DNA of 64,000 bases from Eonycteris spelaea (lineage: Eukaryota > Chordata > Mammalia > Chiroptera > Pteropodidae), in assembly GCA_003508835.1 (NCBI GenBank), contig PUFA01000289.1, positions 1,302,001 through 1,366,000 on the forward strand. The letters run 5' to 3'. Positions 1 through 12,696 of the stretch are shown here, piece by piece. The notes under the pieces are model-generated. The model did no database searches, was not told the DNA's origin, and was given only the letters and a program-made list of their open reading frames with translations. The stretch's first letter is position 1. The number at the start of each line of letters is the position of its first letter. Both the position numbers and the translations under genes were made by a program.

Positions 1-1460
1 GCAATAAACATGTATTCCCTTTAGTCTTTCTGGAAAGCCACAGCAGAATGAGGGGTAACCTCTTAACATGTATCTTAAATTTTTATTAGTTGAAGTTATT
101 ATTAATTGGCACTCTAATAAAAAAATTTAAAATTGAAGAATGGCTTGAATTAATTATACTATAAGATAAGAAAGCTTATTACTATATTAGCTTCTGAGAT
201 TTCAGGAAGCATATATTTTACAACAGACAATCAGAAATTTTCAGACAGACATCAAGACAAGAAGTTAGAAAAGTATCAACTGTGTAGAATGCCACCTAAT
301 AAAAGTCCTCAGGGATAACATCACACAACTCCTGTTTCCCAATCTAAGATATAAGAGGGAAAAAAGGTCAGAAACAAAAATGTAATTTCTTTCAAAGTTG
401 CTGATCAGAGACATGTAAACCTGGAAAGACAACAAATATTGCTTCTAAAATTATTATTTCTATGATCAAAACAAATTATGTGATTTAAAATATCTTAATT
501 AAAATATGATGAACCTTTCAATTCAGACTATTACCTGAGATCCATATTTTTTCCCCTAGAAATACTAAGATGTATTACAAGAATTGGAAAACTAATACAT
601 GATATTTAAATTGACTCCACTATAAAGATTTTGGATACTGACACAAAGAATGTCACAATCTGCTCTGACAAATGAATTCATGATAGAATTCCAAACAGTA
701 AACAATAGTCTAATGAATGATTTATGCATTTTTTCCTAAAAATCCAGCCAAGTTTTCTATTTTATATTTTGCATCTCAGAATTTTGGAAGGAAAGGGCTT
801 CAGAGGGGGTAAACTCGTTTGTATCTTTAGAATATTTTCGAGCTTTTTTAAAGTCAAAGAGAAACATTTTAAATAAACATTGCCTTTTTTTATTGCAATT
901 ACATGTAAAATGATGAGACTTTAAAGAGGAAGTTCTGAAAACAGAGTATTTTAGGTACGCAATTTTGTCACTCCCTGTGATAATGACTAAAATTGCTTTC
1001 ACCAAAGATTTTTTCTTAAATATTCAAAATGCAGACTAACATAGACCACTCAGAGCATTTATGAAATCTTTGTGTAGTTTGAAAATGGAATCACTGTTCA
1101 TTTTCCCTCAGAATATTCTAAATTACGCATTTCCAAAATATCTGTGGATATTACAATGTATGTTTTACAGGCAAATGGAATAATTTGGTAAATAATTAAA
1201 AGTATTAGCTCACTGGAAGAATCATGAGACTTTAATTTTTAGAAAGTGGGAGTGTTTGTGGGGCTAAGCAACACTTCTAGAAACCTGAGATTGAGAAGAG
1301 ATTATAAATCCATTGGCTTCATCCTTGATTTGATAGAGAAAGAATATGAAAAGTGACTAATACAAGGTGACATACCTCATTAATGAAAGAATAAAGTCAT
1401 AACCCAGGTGAGTCCTTGGCTATTTTACTACCATGTGTGCTAAATATATATATTTGAAAA
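1..1460. other. AT-rich intron, nothing recognised
   Basis: I see no interspersed repeat, RNA gene or exon-like segment. The only ORF (82 aa, minus strand, 757-1005) has no family features and looks like chance. Confidence 0.6.
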
Positions 1461-1479
1461 CAACAACAACAACAACAAC
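1461..1479 (+). repeat. (CAA)6 microsatellite
   Basis: A pure CAA run. Read on the minus strand it gives the cysteine run of a spurious 66-aa ORF. Confidence 0.9.
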
Positions 1480-2350
1480 TAAAAAGATTCAAAATTGATA
1501 AAGGAATTTGGTACCACAAAGCTGTCTGAAAATGTATTAGAATCTTACTGCTAATGTTTCCTGTCTTCCTGGAGTAGGTTCTGAATGTTAGGCACACAAG
1601 TAAGTTAGGGCTATGTTGGTTTATTCAAATGATCAGTGCACATTGTGAGTTAGGTTAGGACTATAGCATAGTCAACCCAAATCTAGGTCACTGAGATCAT
1701 ATCTACAGATTCAGTTTTTTATGCTAGCCATCCACATTATAATTTCTTAAGATTGGCCACAAGTAAACCAAGTAAAAGACATGCATCTATTTATTTGAAT
1801 TATTTTTTTTAACTTAAGTGAGAGGTGGTGTGTTACTTAAACATTTGTGATTCCTTACCTCGAAAAATATATTTAAGTAGGAATTCAGGTTCACAAAGAT
1901 GAACTGATAATTCTGCTAATAAACTGAATTGACTCTGTTAATCTTTTCTAATGATTGTGACACAAACAAGAACAATGAGTTAGAGAAAAATGATCATAAG
2001 TTAGAATCTATGTAGTACTTATGATATATCTAGAGTATTTCAGTATTTTAACATATTTAAAGTCATATTTCTTAATATAATAAAGTACCTGGCTGATTCA
2101 ACAGAATATTGTTTCAAGTTAATAATCAAAAGAAATCAGACTCATGAGGTTTTTACAATCTCATAAATTGTCAATTAATGAGAGAATGTTAGTGCCACTT
2201 ATCTGGGAGAAAAAAAAAGTATATACATCTGATTTATAAGTTGCAATTGAAAAATAATGTAGAAGTGTAACATAAGTTTTTGCAACAGGATATTGAGTAT
2301 GAATCATGCCATTGTCCCAAATTGATTTCTGGATTCTAAAACCAGAAATA
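1480..2350. other. AT-rich intron, nothing recognised
   Basis: Only short homopolymer tracts such as the T-run near 1803 and the A-run near 2210 stand out. Confidence 0.55.
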
Positions 2351-3000
2351 AAGAGATGTGAAGTGCCTTACTGTTCTAATTAACAATAGAACCAGATACT
2401 ACTGCTGTGGCCAGCACCACTACTTGTCTTCTCCTTCCTGCCTAGGGAAAGAAGCCTGGGGGCAAAGCCATGAGCTAAGGGAGAAGAAATACCAGGAGAA
2501 TCACTGGCAACTGGAAGCTTGCTCCTCAGTTTGTCATTCCTTGGGTGGCTCTGCACCTACCCCTGAGTAATGGACAAAAGAACTGGAGAAAGGTTGTAGA
2601 ACAGAAAAAATTCTATGACAGTATGTAGAAAACTGCAAAACCACACTTGTCATGGCAACTAGGCGTGAATTTCCAGGAGTTCGAATTTAACCAGGGAAGG
2701 TAATGTGATCCCAAGTAGCCAGTGCTGTAGGTGTATGGCTCATTCTGACACCTGAAGGGGAAAAAAAGAGGTCAAGATACAGCCCTATATTCAACATTCT
2801 GGGCAGTCCAGATGGTCATCAAGAGCCATGAATTAGCCAGAGAAACAAGAGCAACCAGTTGGACTTGTGGTCCCGCTACAGTAATAGGCTGTTAGGCAGG
2901 TATGCATTTGTCATTGCTCTCCTCTTCCTTCCGGCAAGTCCTGAGTACCAGAAACCTTAGAGAGAAGGAAAGGTAATGCAGTCCATGGTACTCTCAATTT
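2351..3000. other. Higher-GC intronic block, origin not identified
   Basis: Base composition is visibly less AT-rich than the flanks, as often seen in old LTR or DNA-element remnants. I could not name a family. The 70-aa plus-strand ORF at 2358-2570 has no recognisable domain. Confidence 0.4.
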
Positions 3001-3004
<4 letters not shown>

Positions 3005-3087
<83 letters not shown>

Positions 3088-3112
3088 TGTGTGTCTCTGT
3101 CTCTATCTCTCT
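3005..3112 (+). repeat. Compound microsatellite (CT)26(GT)12 with degenerate tail
   Basis: Pure CT from 3005 to 3056 switches directly to pure GT at 3057-3080, then decays into mixed TG/CT. The 62-aa ORF over it is a translation of the repeat. Confidence 0.97.
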
Positions 3113-3304
3113 CAGTCTCTATCTCTAGCTCTTCCAGTGCTACAGAAAGAGGAGGGGGGAATGAGTATACTCTGTGCTTCCTCCCTGTATGAAGTACCCT
3201 GTCAAGACTGGCAGGTGCTGGGATGGGGTGTGGAGGGACCTAGATAAGATTTAAACCAAAGGTGAGGCCAAAGTTTTAAATTAGATTGAAATTTAACAAT
3301 TAAA

Positions 3305-3760
3305 TGTGACTGGCACAGTTCCTAAAAAGGTTACACATAGAGTTACCATCTGACTTATCAATTTCGCCCCCAAAGTATATAACCAATAGTAATGAAAACA
3401 TAGGTCCAGACATAAACTTGTGCATGAATGTTTATAGCAGTATTATTCATAATAGTCCTAAAGTAGAAACAACCCAAATGTCCATCAACTGAAGAATGGC
3501 TAAACAAAATGTGGCATGTTGATACAATGGAATATTATCCAGCCATATAAAGAAATAAAATATTGATACATGCTACAACATGGTTGAACCCTGAAAACAT
3601 GCTAAGAGAAAGAAGCCAAAATTCAGAAAGTGAGAATAATAATTCATGCATTTGGGATTGCACCCTTGTACATAAAAAGTGATCTGATATTTTATAAAGT
3701 ACAGCTTACATAGTTTACAATCACTGAATAAATAAATATATGGTAATAGAACTAGAAAAA
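3305..3760 (+). mobile_element. LINE-1 fragment, 3' end of ORF2 and beyond
   Basis: Shows the conserved L1 tail: an ACCATCTGAC-like motif, then TTTATAGCAG, ATTCATAATAG, CCCAAATGTCCATCAACTG, AATGGATA-like and GGAATATTATCCAGCC. Heavily mutated with no open frame, so an old eutherian L1M-type copy. Confidence 0.88.
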
Positions 3761-4550
3761 CAGAGAGCAGCTAGATTTAGATAGGATAAAGCTAAAGAAG
3801 ACAGGAAAATCAAGTGCCCAAAAGAAGCCTAAAAGAGAATAATTAGCAAATGGTTGTGAAATATTTCATGTATCAGGTGAAGAAAAAGTAGCCTTTTAAC
3901 ATAAATTAAACACTAAAAATGTAAATGTCCAAATTGCATTTTCACCCATTCATTTTTTTTCCCCCAAAATTATCTTCTTTGTGAGTAAGGATAATAGATT
4001 ATGCCTGTTTATGCTAATGAGTTAAAGACAGTCCGTATATGGACTATTTGGTTCTGTATATTGAATTGCAGCACAAATACAAAAGTCTTCAGTCAATATG
4101 AGTAAATGTTAGAAGCAGAACTCAAGGAATTCAACTCCAGCAGTTCTCTCTGAAAACTGATATTGAAGAATAGGTGCTGTACATGAGACAAGGAAACCAT
4201 GAGTTCTCTCTGGGGTGGTTTTGTTTTACAAAGAGAATCCTTCAAGTCTCCTTGACTGTCATTACAGTCATTTAAAAAGCTACAAAAGACCTCAAAAAAA
4301 GTAATTTAAGCAAAGTGTAAGACATACTACAAAAGTGAACATTGTTTTTTTGAGAATCTTTCCATGATTTCAGTGTTTTGACAGCATAGGTCACAAGTAA
4401 AAACAAGTTCTCTTCTGCTCTGAAGTTAGCATTATTTATATGAGATGATCATCTGTTATTTCCTTTTTTATTCAAGAAATAAGGTATAATTTTATATTCT
4501 GACTTCTAAACTGCTGTCCTAGGGCATTCTTAAGAACAAAAACAATAAAA
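3761..4550. other. Intron, nothing recognised
   Basis: AT-rich, no repeat family assigned. Ends at the GAT microsatellite. Confidence 0.5.
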
Positions 4551-4596
<46 letters not shown>

Positions 4597-4597
4597 C
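4551..4597 (+). repeat. (ATG)n / (GAT)n microsatellite, about 15 units
   Basis: A nearly pure trinucleotide array directly upstream of a MIR copy, a common position for microsatellites. Confidence 0.95.
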
Positions 4598-4599
4598 AG

Positions 4600-4795
4600 C
4601 AACAACAATAGTCAATATTTATTAAGTGTTTAGTATATATCTAGGTGTCATGTAAATATTCTAGAAATATCATTTCATGTTTGCTAACAATTACTCTGTG
4701 AGACAGATATTATTATTATTTACTTGCAGATTAATAATTACCCAAGTAAGTAACAAGTAACATACCAAGGCTTATATCTAGTGATGGAGTAGTGA
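4600..4795 (-). mobile_element. MIR SINE fragment
   Basis: Reverse-orientation MIR landmarks in order: ATATTTATTAAGTG, a ctaggtgtcatg remnant of the 'gccaggcac' block, CTCTGTGAGACAG (the 'cctatgaggtag' block), and a decayed continuation into the 'gaggaaactgag' block. Confidence 0.75.
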
Positions 4796-4809
4796 GATAA
4801 TAAAGAATT

Positions 4810-5650
4810 GATACATTGGTCTCTGTCCTCAGTTCTGGCACAGAGCTCTTAAAACCCTTGTAATTTCCTAAGTGAAAAGACCACTAGGAGCATCTTTTGT
4901 TCTAATACATGGTCTTTGACCCCAGTTTCTGACGTAGGAACCCTTATAGTCTCATGGATGATAGGAATGTCTTTTGTTTTAATAAGGCTACTTTGGGTGG
5001 GCTCCTGGATGGCTCCTGGATAGGGATGGATCACCAGAAAGACCAAGCCATGATTAGAAGGTTGGAATTTCAGCCCTACCCTCCATCCTCCGGAGAGGAT
5101 TGAAGCTGAAAATGAAGTTAACGATTGGTTAGACCTATATGATGAAGCTTCCACAAAAATTCTAAAAATATTGGATTTGGAAAGTTTCCAGGGGTCAACA
5201 CATTCATGTATTAGAGAGGGTGACCCACCCCAACTGCACAGGGACAGAAACTCCTATGCTCAGGACCCTCCCAGACCTTACCTACCTATTCCTTCATGTG
5301 GCTATTCATCTGTATCCTTTATCATATCCTTTAATAAACTGGTAATCATTTGTGTTTCCATGAGTTTTGTGAGCCGCTCTGGCAAGTTAATCAAATGCAA
5401 AGAGTGAATCATTGGAACCTCCAATTTGTAGTCAAGTCAGACAGAAATTGTGGATAACCTGAGGACTACTTGTGACTGGCATCTAATGCAGTGGAGGAAC
5501 AGTCTCATGGGACTGAGCCTTTAACCCATGGGGTCTGACACTATCTCTAGTTAGACACTGTCAGAATTAAGTTGTAGGACACCACGATGGTGTCTCAGAG
5601 AATGGCTTGGTATGGGGAAACTCCACACACATTTGGTGACCAGAAATGTC
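4810..5650 (+). mobile_element. Solo LTR-like element of an endogenous retrovirus, family not assigned
   Basis: I recognise this as an interspersed LTR-type consensus: a 5' part with AAAACCCTTGTAATTTCC and CTAATACATGGTCTTTGACC, then GGATGGATCACCAGAAAGAC. A polyadenylation-type TTTAATAAAC follows at about 5331-5340, then TGAGCCGCTCT, GGAACCTCC and GACTGAGCC blocks. It has no gag, pol or env coding. Exact termini and family name need a library search. The 101-aa minus-strand and 78-aa plus-strand ORFs within it are incidental. Confidence 0.6.
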
Positions 5651-6270
5651 AGAAGTGCTCTGTGCGAGTAATGAAGGAGACACACAGGTGGAAATCTGGA
5701 TGGTTTTCCTATTTAGAGTCTAGACTGACTCTGGAATCTGTATATGAAACAATTGAGCTCAACTGTTTCCCAGGGAAATGCCCACAGTAGACAACCAATT
5801 CTAGAGAAAATTATAAAAATGAAATCTTCTCACACATCGCAATCCCTCCGGCCACTCTGTCCCACCCCTCAGTTTCTGTCTTTGTCTAAGACATCCTCTG
5901 CTTCTGCTAACCACAGTATCTCTCTAGCAGCAACAGCGTTTCTCAGTTTTTCCTCCTACAGTCAAAAATGACCTAACTGGCATGCCCACAATTCATGCTT
6001 TGGTACTAATGGATGGTACAAATGTCCATCTGTAGCATACCTGCTTTTCAATCATTTTCCAGAGATTATGTCATAATACACAATAGGCAGTCAACCAGAC
6101 AGAGTTGCAGGATTGTCAGAGGGGTCCTTTTTGGAAAGGTGGGCATTTTGGATCTTTTTACAATGAGCTATACACAGAATGAGCCCTATTTTAACTGTTT
6201 AGCTCTAAATACAATAAATCAAAGAAAACACACACATAAAAGCAGGGGAAATGTAAGACCTTAGGATAAA
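5651..6270. other. Intron downstream of the LTR, not identified
   Basis: Three overlapping plus-strand ORFs of 67-83 aa occur here without recognisable motifs. They might be decayed retroviral internal sequence, but I see no zinc knuckle, protease or polymerase signature. Confidence 0.4.
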
Positions 6271-6640
6271 ATCTACAGTCCTTAACACTGCTTGCTAAAC
6301 TCATAACATGCTCTTCTGTGCTTACTTCTCCAAATTCACCTCTCATCACTGCTTGTCTTATTTCTTAGGTGCTGAAATACTTGACCATCATCAATTCTCC
6401 AGCCATCTACCAAAGTGCTGTAGCCTATGCCACATACGCCACCCCAATAGCTTGTGAGAAAGCTGTATCCTCCTTTAATTCTCAGGTTAAGTATATATTA
6501 TTTTGGAAAACTCTCCCTGCCCCTCGAAGTGGTTATAGGTATACCTACTATGGTCTCCAATGGTTCCCCATATTTCTTTATTAAAATACTCATTATACTG
6601 TATAGTAACTGCAATTGTCTATTAACTTCCACTGGACCTT
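6271..6640 (+). mobile_element. Possible L2 LINE fragment
   Basis: Pyrimidine-rich text with spaced CATGCTC, CTTCTCCAAA and CACCTCTCATCACTGC resembles the L2 3' region. Weak call with no clean boundary. Confidence 0.35.
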
Positions 6641-6824
6641 AACACTATCTTCATGATATTTAGTATCATTTAATCACTTGTGACAGAGACTTCTAACTCC
6701 TGCCTTTTTAATGTATTTTTTATAGTAGAAACTCACAATTCTGCTATTAAGTGCCACGTATTTTTCTTTGACTGTTTCTTCTGAGCTAATCAGCAAAGGG
6801 TGTGAGGAGGCTGGGGCACTGTAC

Positions 6825-6916
6825 AAAATATGGACTGGTTCACAAATTTGCATGTCATTGCACAAGGGCCATGTTAATCTTTGTATCATCAGTACATGTA
6901 TTGCCAAAGCGAGCTC
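6825..6916 (-). pseudogene. U6 snRNA pseudogene, internally deleted
   Basis: The minus strand gives a U6-like molecule: GCTCGCTTTGGCAATACATG near the 5' end, GATTAACATGGCCCTTG in the core, and TGACATGCAAATTTGTGAAC near the 3' end. About 15 nt are missing compared with the 107-nt U6 RNA, mostly between the 5' box and the GATTAACATG core. That deletion and the substitutions make it a dead retrocopy. No PSE or TATA upstream was evident. Confidence 0.88.
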
Positions 6917-6929
6917 TGCTAACTCTTTT

Positions 6930-7280
6930 TCAATACTCATGTTCTGCTTTGCTCCCAGTACAAAGCTAGACTACACGTCAGCTCCTTTGCAGAATGTAAC
7001 TTAGTTCAATCTAAGGGAACAGAAGTGATAAGAGCCACTGCCATACTGGCTCCATATAAACCTTCTGTGTGATATACCATTTAATATCTCCTTTGTAGAT
7101 CTGGGAAGAAAATGACCCCATGGTGAATTTGAAAGCCAAAAGTTAAAACTGCAATATGACTGGCAGCCTAAGCGTCTCAACAGTTGTTTGAAGCACACAC
7201 CCTTCGCTTATCTAGAATCACTTTGATCTTTCACCTGAGAAAGAAATAAGCTTCTTTTAAAATCCTCAGTTGGAGGGACG
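6930..7280 (+). mobile_element. Unassigned LTR-like repeat remnant
   Basis: The segment ends with AGAATCACTTTGATCTTTC and GAGAAAGAAATAAGCTTCTT, a pattern typical of LTR 3' ends with a polyadenylation signal. No family could be assigned. Confidence 0.35.
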
Positions 7281-7454
7281 GGTCTAATTTTACAGCATTA
7301 ATCATATCACTTTTATATTTCCTGTAATCTAGCATAATACTAGCATATTTATAAAATCTAAATATGCATTGAATTTTAAAATATCAAGTGGATAAATGAG
7401 TTGCATGAATGTGTTAAATTATCTTTTTGTCATAACAGTATTATAAAAATAACT

Positions 7455-7685
7455 AACATTTCTTTTATGCTTAATATACGCTACTGCTTTCTAAGACCCT
7501 TTACATATTTATCTCACTTAATCCTCTTAACAATGTTATAAGGTAGGTACTATTGTTATCTCATTGTACAGATTAGTAAATTGAAGCTTAAATCAGTTTA
7601 CTCACTACCCAATGCATCATAATCATTGAGTAAATAAATCAAGATTCAATCCAAACAATTTGACTCAAAAGTCTATGTTTTTAAC
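7455..7685 (-). mobile_element. MIR SINE
   Basis: Strong antisense MIR: TTACATATTTATCTCACTTA, then AATCCTCTTAACAATG, AAGGTAGGTACTATTG, a CAGATTAGTAAATTGAAGC block, and a decayed 'cacacagctagtaagtggc' part. Confidence 0.88.
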
Positions 7686-9639
7686 AAATCTAAAATAAAT
7701 AAATGCCATACCTAAATGACTTCTGTAAGCAAAAACAAATTCTTCAACTAATAACAATAAAATAATATTTTATATTAATAACACTATCTCTTGATATAAT
7801 CGTTTGTAGAAAAGAGCTAAGAATTCCTAAAAAATATGATACACAATACTATGTGCTTTTTTCAATACCAAGAAACTTACATGCTACATAGAAAGTCAGT
7901 TTTCAATTTGAGGATAAAAATCCAAGTTTCAAGGTTTCTAGTATTATTTTAAACACATAATTGGAGTTTTAGCTTCTTCTGGCTTATGCATTTCAACAGA
8001 GAACAACAATTGCCTTAGAGATTTCTAGATTTCATCAACTTACCAGTTTCATTAAATACATAAAATTAGAGCTTACTCTTAAATCAGTAATCAATTCTTG
8101 CACATTTAGAGGTCAGCCCTCAGGTTATAATTCACTCAAAATCACTTTGTTCTCTAAGTTAAGAAAATCCATTGTGATCTAACAGTGTCATCTTCATCAT
8201 GCCCCGAAAAAAATGCTCCCCACACAATTGGATCAATATTGTTGTAGAAAGTCTAGCCTAGATTAATTGGGTTGGTGCCTGTTTGGATATTAGTCATTTT
8301 ATCAGGAGTCCCAGACTGGCTTCTAAAAAAATCAATGCCTCCAATTTCAAATTCTAGTACCAAGGGTATGTCAGAGACATTCACAGTACGGCCATTCACT
8401 AGTATGAGACTTAGCTATTACTTAAGTAATAATATACTTCATGATAGGGGTAAAATGGATGGTTCTAAAAAGCACTAGAATTTTATCAATGGATTCATTT
8501 AACAAAATCTACAAAAGTGACTTATTTTTAGGATAACTATAATAAAATCGTTATTTATGACTCAGTTGATTCCCCATGTTACAATATTGATAATTAAAGC
8601 TATAGTTATTTGTCATGATTATTAATTAAAAATTGCCATACACATATTGTCATAAATTCAGTTTAAATCTATCTTAAACCTTTTTAAAAAGCTATCCAAA
8701 AGCCCTAGAAGTATGCCGAGTAGATGGAAGATCTTTTTTAAAAAATAGATTTCTGCATATAGTATGATTTTAAACTTGTTTTCAATATTTACATAGGACT
8801 ATATTTTAGAGATTTAAAAAAATATATTACCAAAAAGCTGGAAAAAATACAGTAGTATAAATTTTTACAGTAGTGGTCTATGAGTGACAAAAATTACGAA
8901 TGTGTTAATGTATATTCAAAACTGGCTACATACCTCACTTTTCAGTGTTTGTTCACTTTTCGGAAACAACCAAAATCAACTTTATTTTTAAAATCTATTC
9001 TGAATAAAATCTATATCTAATGTAAGCTCAAACACTGTAGAAAATGATTTCTGGAGAGATCTATAGGATACTAAAATTTTTAATTTGATATATTTTTACA
9101 TATAAAATAGTTTTATTTTGAAGTAGAGCTTTAGTATATTGCCTGGGAAACCCTGGAAAAGGGCTGGAAAGTATTATTTCAAAATCAGTTACTGTCTCCA
9201 GAGAGAGGAGACCCTAGAGGCACATTTGCCTTTTGCACAAAAATAAAATACAAGAAAAGTGGCGGTGAGACTTTCTATGTTCTCAAATTCATGCAGGTTG
9301 TTTGTGGAATATTTGGAAAGCAAGGGACAATTTAATAATAACATGAAACACCGATATAATATACTAAATCAGATATGTTAGGTTCTAGTAGAAATAAAAG
9401 TTGACAAACAGAAAAACCTAAATGAAAAAATTATCTTCAGAAAATCCCCCAGACGATAGCATTTTGTTAGGGAGCCAACACAGAGTGACACAATGAAAAA
9501 CAGCTGCCATTATTTCTAACAAATTAGTAGTTTTGCAGCTTGAGTTGCACAGGTATTCTGAAAACAACTTTGCATTGCCTACCAGAGAATTCATTACCTT
9601 TGTGCAATACACACATCCCTTTACACTGTGGCCCTACCT
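7686..9639. other. AT-rich intron, nothing recognised
   Basis: About 2 kb with no family assigned. Small ORFs (64-68 aa) show no domain. Confidence 0.5.
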
Positions 9640-9960
9640 ACCTCTCTAAACCCATTTTTTATCATTCCACCACTCTCACAATGTGGAGCTATTTATAGAT
9701 GTCTATTTTACAACTGCCTGTCTTTCCTCTGCTCTGAATTTCTTTCCCCAATGTGTCTACCTGGAAAACCCTCACCAACCTTAACACCCCAAGTAAGCCA
9801 CCTCTTGCTTTGCAGAGCCTTCCCCAGCCCCTTTAAATAGAGTTATCACTCGCTTCTCACTAATTATATTTGTGTTTTCAGAGCATTCAGAATTTACATG
9901 GCAGCCTGTCCAATTATAATTTTGCTTATATGTTTCCCTTAACTGATGAGCAGTTTTTAA
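9640..9960 (+). mobile_element. Probable L2 LINE fragment
   Basis: Pyrimidine-rich stretch with the L2-like order CTGTCTTTCCTCTGCTCTGA, a CTACCTGGAAAACCCTCACC-like block, then CTCTTGCTTTGCAGAGCC and a poorly conserved end. Diverged. Confidence 0.5.
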
Positions 9961-11274
9961 TAATAAAAATAATAATGGAATTTACTTGCTTTATTGAGTT
10001 GAGGTGAAACGCAATGAGTTTAACTAAAATAAGTAGAGAACCTTTTCTAGGACACAAATTTCAAGAGTTTTAATATTCTCATTTTAGAAATGCCATCTAA
10101 AAGGAGGAAAACAAATCCAAATTAAGTTTCTTGAATATTTTTAGCTGGTTAGGAATGCTTAAAAGAGTGAATTTTTTCATTTCATTAGTGACATTTCCTC
10201 AAGTGTTATTGAACTAACCCTCATCAAAATATATGAAGACCAAAGGCATTCTTATGCTTGGAAGTGCCAATGCTGAAATAAATAATCAAGAAATTAGTAC
10301 TTCTGACTGAAAGCGAATCTAAGGGAGTTGAAGATTTATGAGCAAGCGAAGGGCTAAGCTGAAGGAATACTGGATCAGCAGCAAGAAAATCTGATTTCTA
10401 GTTCCTCAGCCGCCATTCAATACATCCCTTGGCCAATACATGCATATATAGACACAAACACATCCACACACAAAATACATACACACACGATCTATAAAAT
10501 GAGGGCTTGTATAACAACTACATTTTTCCAGTTTAAACATTTTTCAAGATGTTTAATAGTTCTTTCCTGGGGTGATCAATTCTTTAAAAGTTCCTCTGTA
10601 ATATATTACAATAGAATTTATTTAGTATGATTCAAACTTCATTGCTTTAAATACAGGGTTTTCATTTTAATATATGAAGGTGAGAATAGTCAATACTACT
10701 CACAGCGCCTGGTTGTGGCCATGCTCCACTTGGCTATAGACTTTCACTGACTCATTAACTCATCCAAAAATATGCTTTAGCACTTACAATGTGTCACAAT
10801 GTGCCCTCACTTAAAGAATCTACTTTAAAGTAAGGAAGTAGCTTATTCATAGGTAAATATATGGTCCTTTAAAATTACTAATGCCTTCTGATACAGAAGT
10901 TGCTGGTTTTTTAATCTGTATATGTTTAGGCATCAGTAAAAGATTAAAATTAAAAGTACAATGTTAAAATTCATGGTGCTTTATTTTCACAAAAGGTGAT
11001 AAAAAAGAAAAACTCAATTATTTATCCTAAATTTTGACTGTTTTATTAATAGCAAATCTTTAACAAATAATATGTAGAAAGAAAAATTAAGAAACTTTTT
11101 TTTTTTTATGGGGAATGATGGGACATTCTCCATATTGGGTCACCTATGTTCTATATTTTTTTTACATTGACAGGATTCCTTTCTGAGTTTGATTAAAATG
11201 GTTTATGTTCAAGATAATACTTTAACTTGAGTATTACACAGTATAAAACAAGGTGTGTAATGAGAAAAGAACCC
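9961..11274. other. Intron, nothing recognised
   Basis: Contains a 12-T run at 11096-11107 and a short CA-rich patch near 10450-10490. No repeat family assigned. Confidence 0.5.
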
Positions 11275-11480
11275 TAGAGCATAAGATGAGAAACAAAAGA
11301 CTACTGCTCTGAATATGATTTCTACAGATCTAGGTCATATCATCTCATATCTCTAAGCCACCATTTCTTCATCTATAATAATAATCCTTATATTCTCCAC
11401 TGGTTTGCTATGATGAATGCAATAACAAGTATGTAAATGCACTATAAATGTCATGATACCAATATGAGATATTCTTATTA
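11275..11480 (+). mobile_element. MIR SINE fragment
   Basis: Sense-orientation MIR landmarks: the 'ctgaatatgatttctacaga' region, CTCTAAGCCACCATTTCTTC, ATCTATAATAATAATCC, and a run-out through the 'atgtaaatgcactataaatg' segment. Confidence 0.72.
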
Positions 11481-11489
11481 ATTTATTCA

Positions 11490-11715
11490 TGAGGTCTTTG
11501 GCTGAGACCACAGAACTTGGACTTGCCTAGAAGCTCTACACGGTACCACTGTCTAATTTTGGGTAATCTGCATTGCACCTAAACCGTGGTTTCTTCATAC
11601 ACAAATGGGGATATTGCTACCAAATAGGATAATTTTAAGCATTTTATAAGACAATATAAATAATTCTTCATCTGATGCCAGGCCCTAGTAAATGCTCAAA
11701 AATATTAATAATTCC
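11490..11715 (+). mobile_element. MIR SINE, second copy in the same orientation
   Basis: Landmarks in order: a CCACAGAACTTGGAC block, GTCTAATTTTGGGTAATC, CCGTGGTTTCTTCATAC, AAATGGGGATATTGCTACC, then GCCAGGCCCTAGTAAATGCTC. Independently decayed from the copy just upstream. Confidence 0.82.
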
Positions 11716-12696
11716 AAAAAATAACTGAGGTTTATAGCATGTACTTCCATTACTATTTTTATTTAATTCACCTAGATGAATGAAAGCTCTGTAAAATTAT
11801 AATGTCTGAAGAATTTAAAATACTAAAGCAGAGCTATGATCCAAATTTCTAATTAAGATCTTGAACTTTAATACAAGGAAAGTAGCCTCAAGAATATACT
11901 GCTAGGGATATTTATGTAAACTAATCTAAAATGTTTCTTCTCTTATTTATATATATCCTATAGATGTAGATGAAGGAAAAACACAGAGGTGATGCTTCAG
12001 CTCACATCTCCTTTCGTCAGTTGATAGGCAACTATCACAGTTAAGAAAGCTTGTTTGTTGTAGTTACAGAGAGAGATGGAGATTTTTCTTCTCTCTTATT
12101 GCAATCTAGAGATTTGTGGCTGAGAAAATGAGTAACTAAATAAGCAAATAAAAGACCACTTAGGAACCACAAACGTAGAAACTCTTCCCAGAGGAGTATA
12201 CTGCATATGGTGGTTGGATATCACTGTTGTTCACTTCAGCTCCACATCCATATTTCATGTGAGTGAAAATGAGGGGAAGCACCCCAGAGAATTAATACTG
12301 GTGTCCCAGAAATTACTGAGAGTACCATATACAATTTTCCTGCAGATTTGTGCTTTCAACTTATTTCTGAGAAAAGGAAAGATGTTTGCCTAGAATATAT
12401 ATCTTCTAGTAAATGCCCATTAACATTTTCTCATGAAGTAAGTTTGCCTGAGAGATTCAGACAGTCTGTTCCAGCTTAGCAAAAATCAAAATTAATATTA
12501 GATGGGAATAATGGGCCTCTTGGCCTTAATTAGCAAGTTCATCATCTTGAGCCAAGGCAAACAATGAGAAAAAGTATGAAAGATGCCAGTAAACTGAAGG
12601 AGACCTGGAGATTAGGTGGGCCCCAGTCTCCATCAGTTTCGAGTAAACCCCTTGAGTTCTTAGACTGCTTAAACCCACAGTGCTTTTTATCGTTTC
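11716..12696. other. Intron directly downstream of the coding exon
   Basis: No repeat recognised. The open frame continuing past the donor (to 12526) is intron read-through, with no homology to ARHGAP24. Confidence 0.55.
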
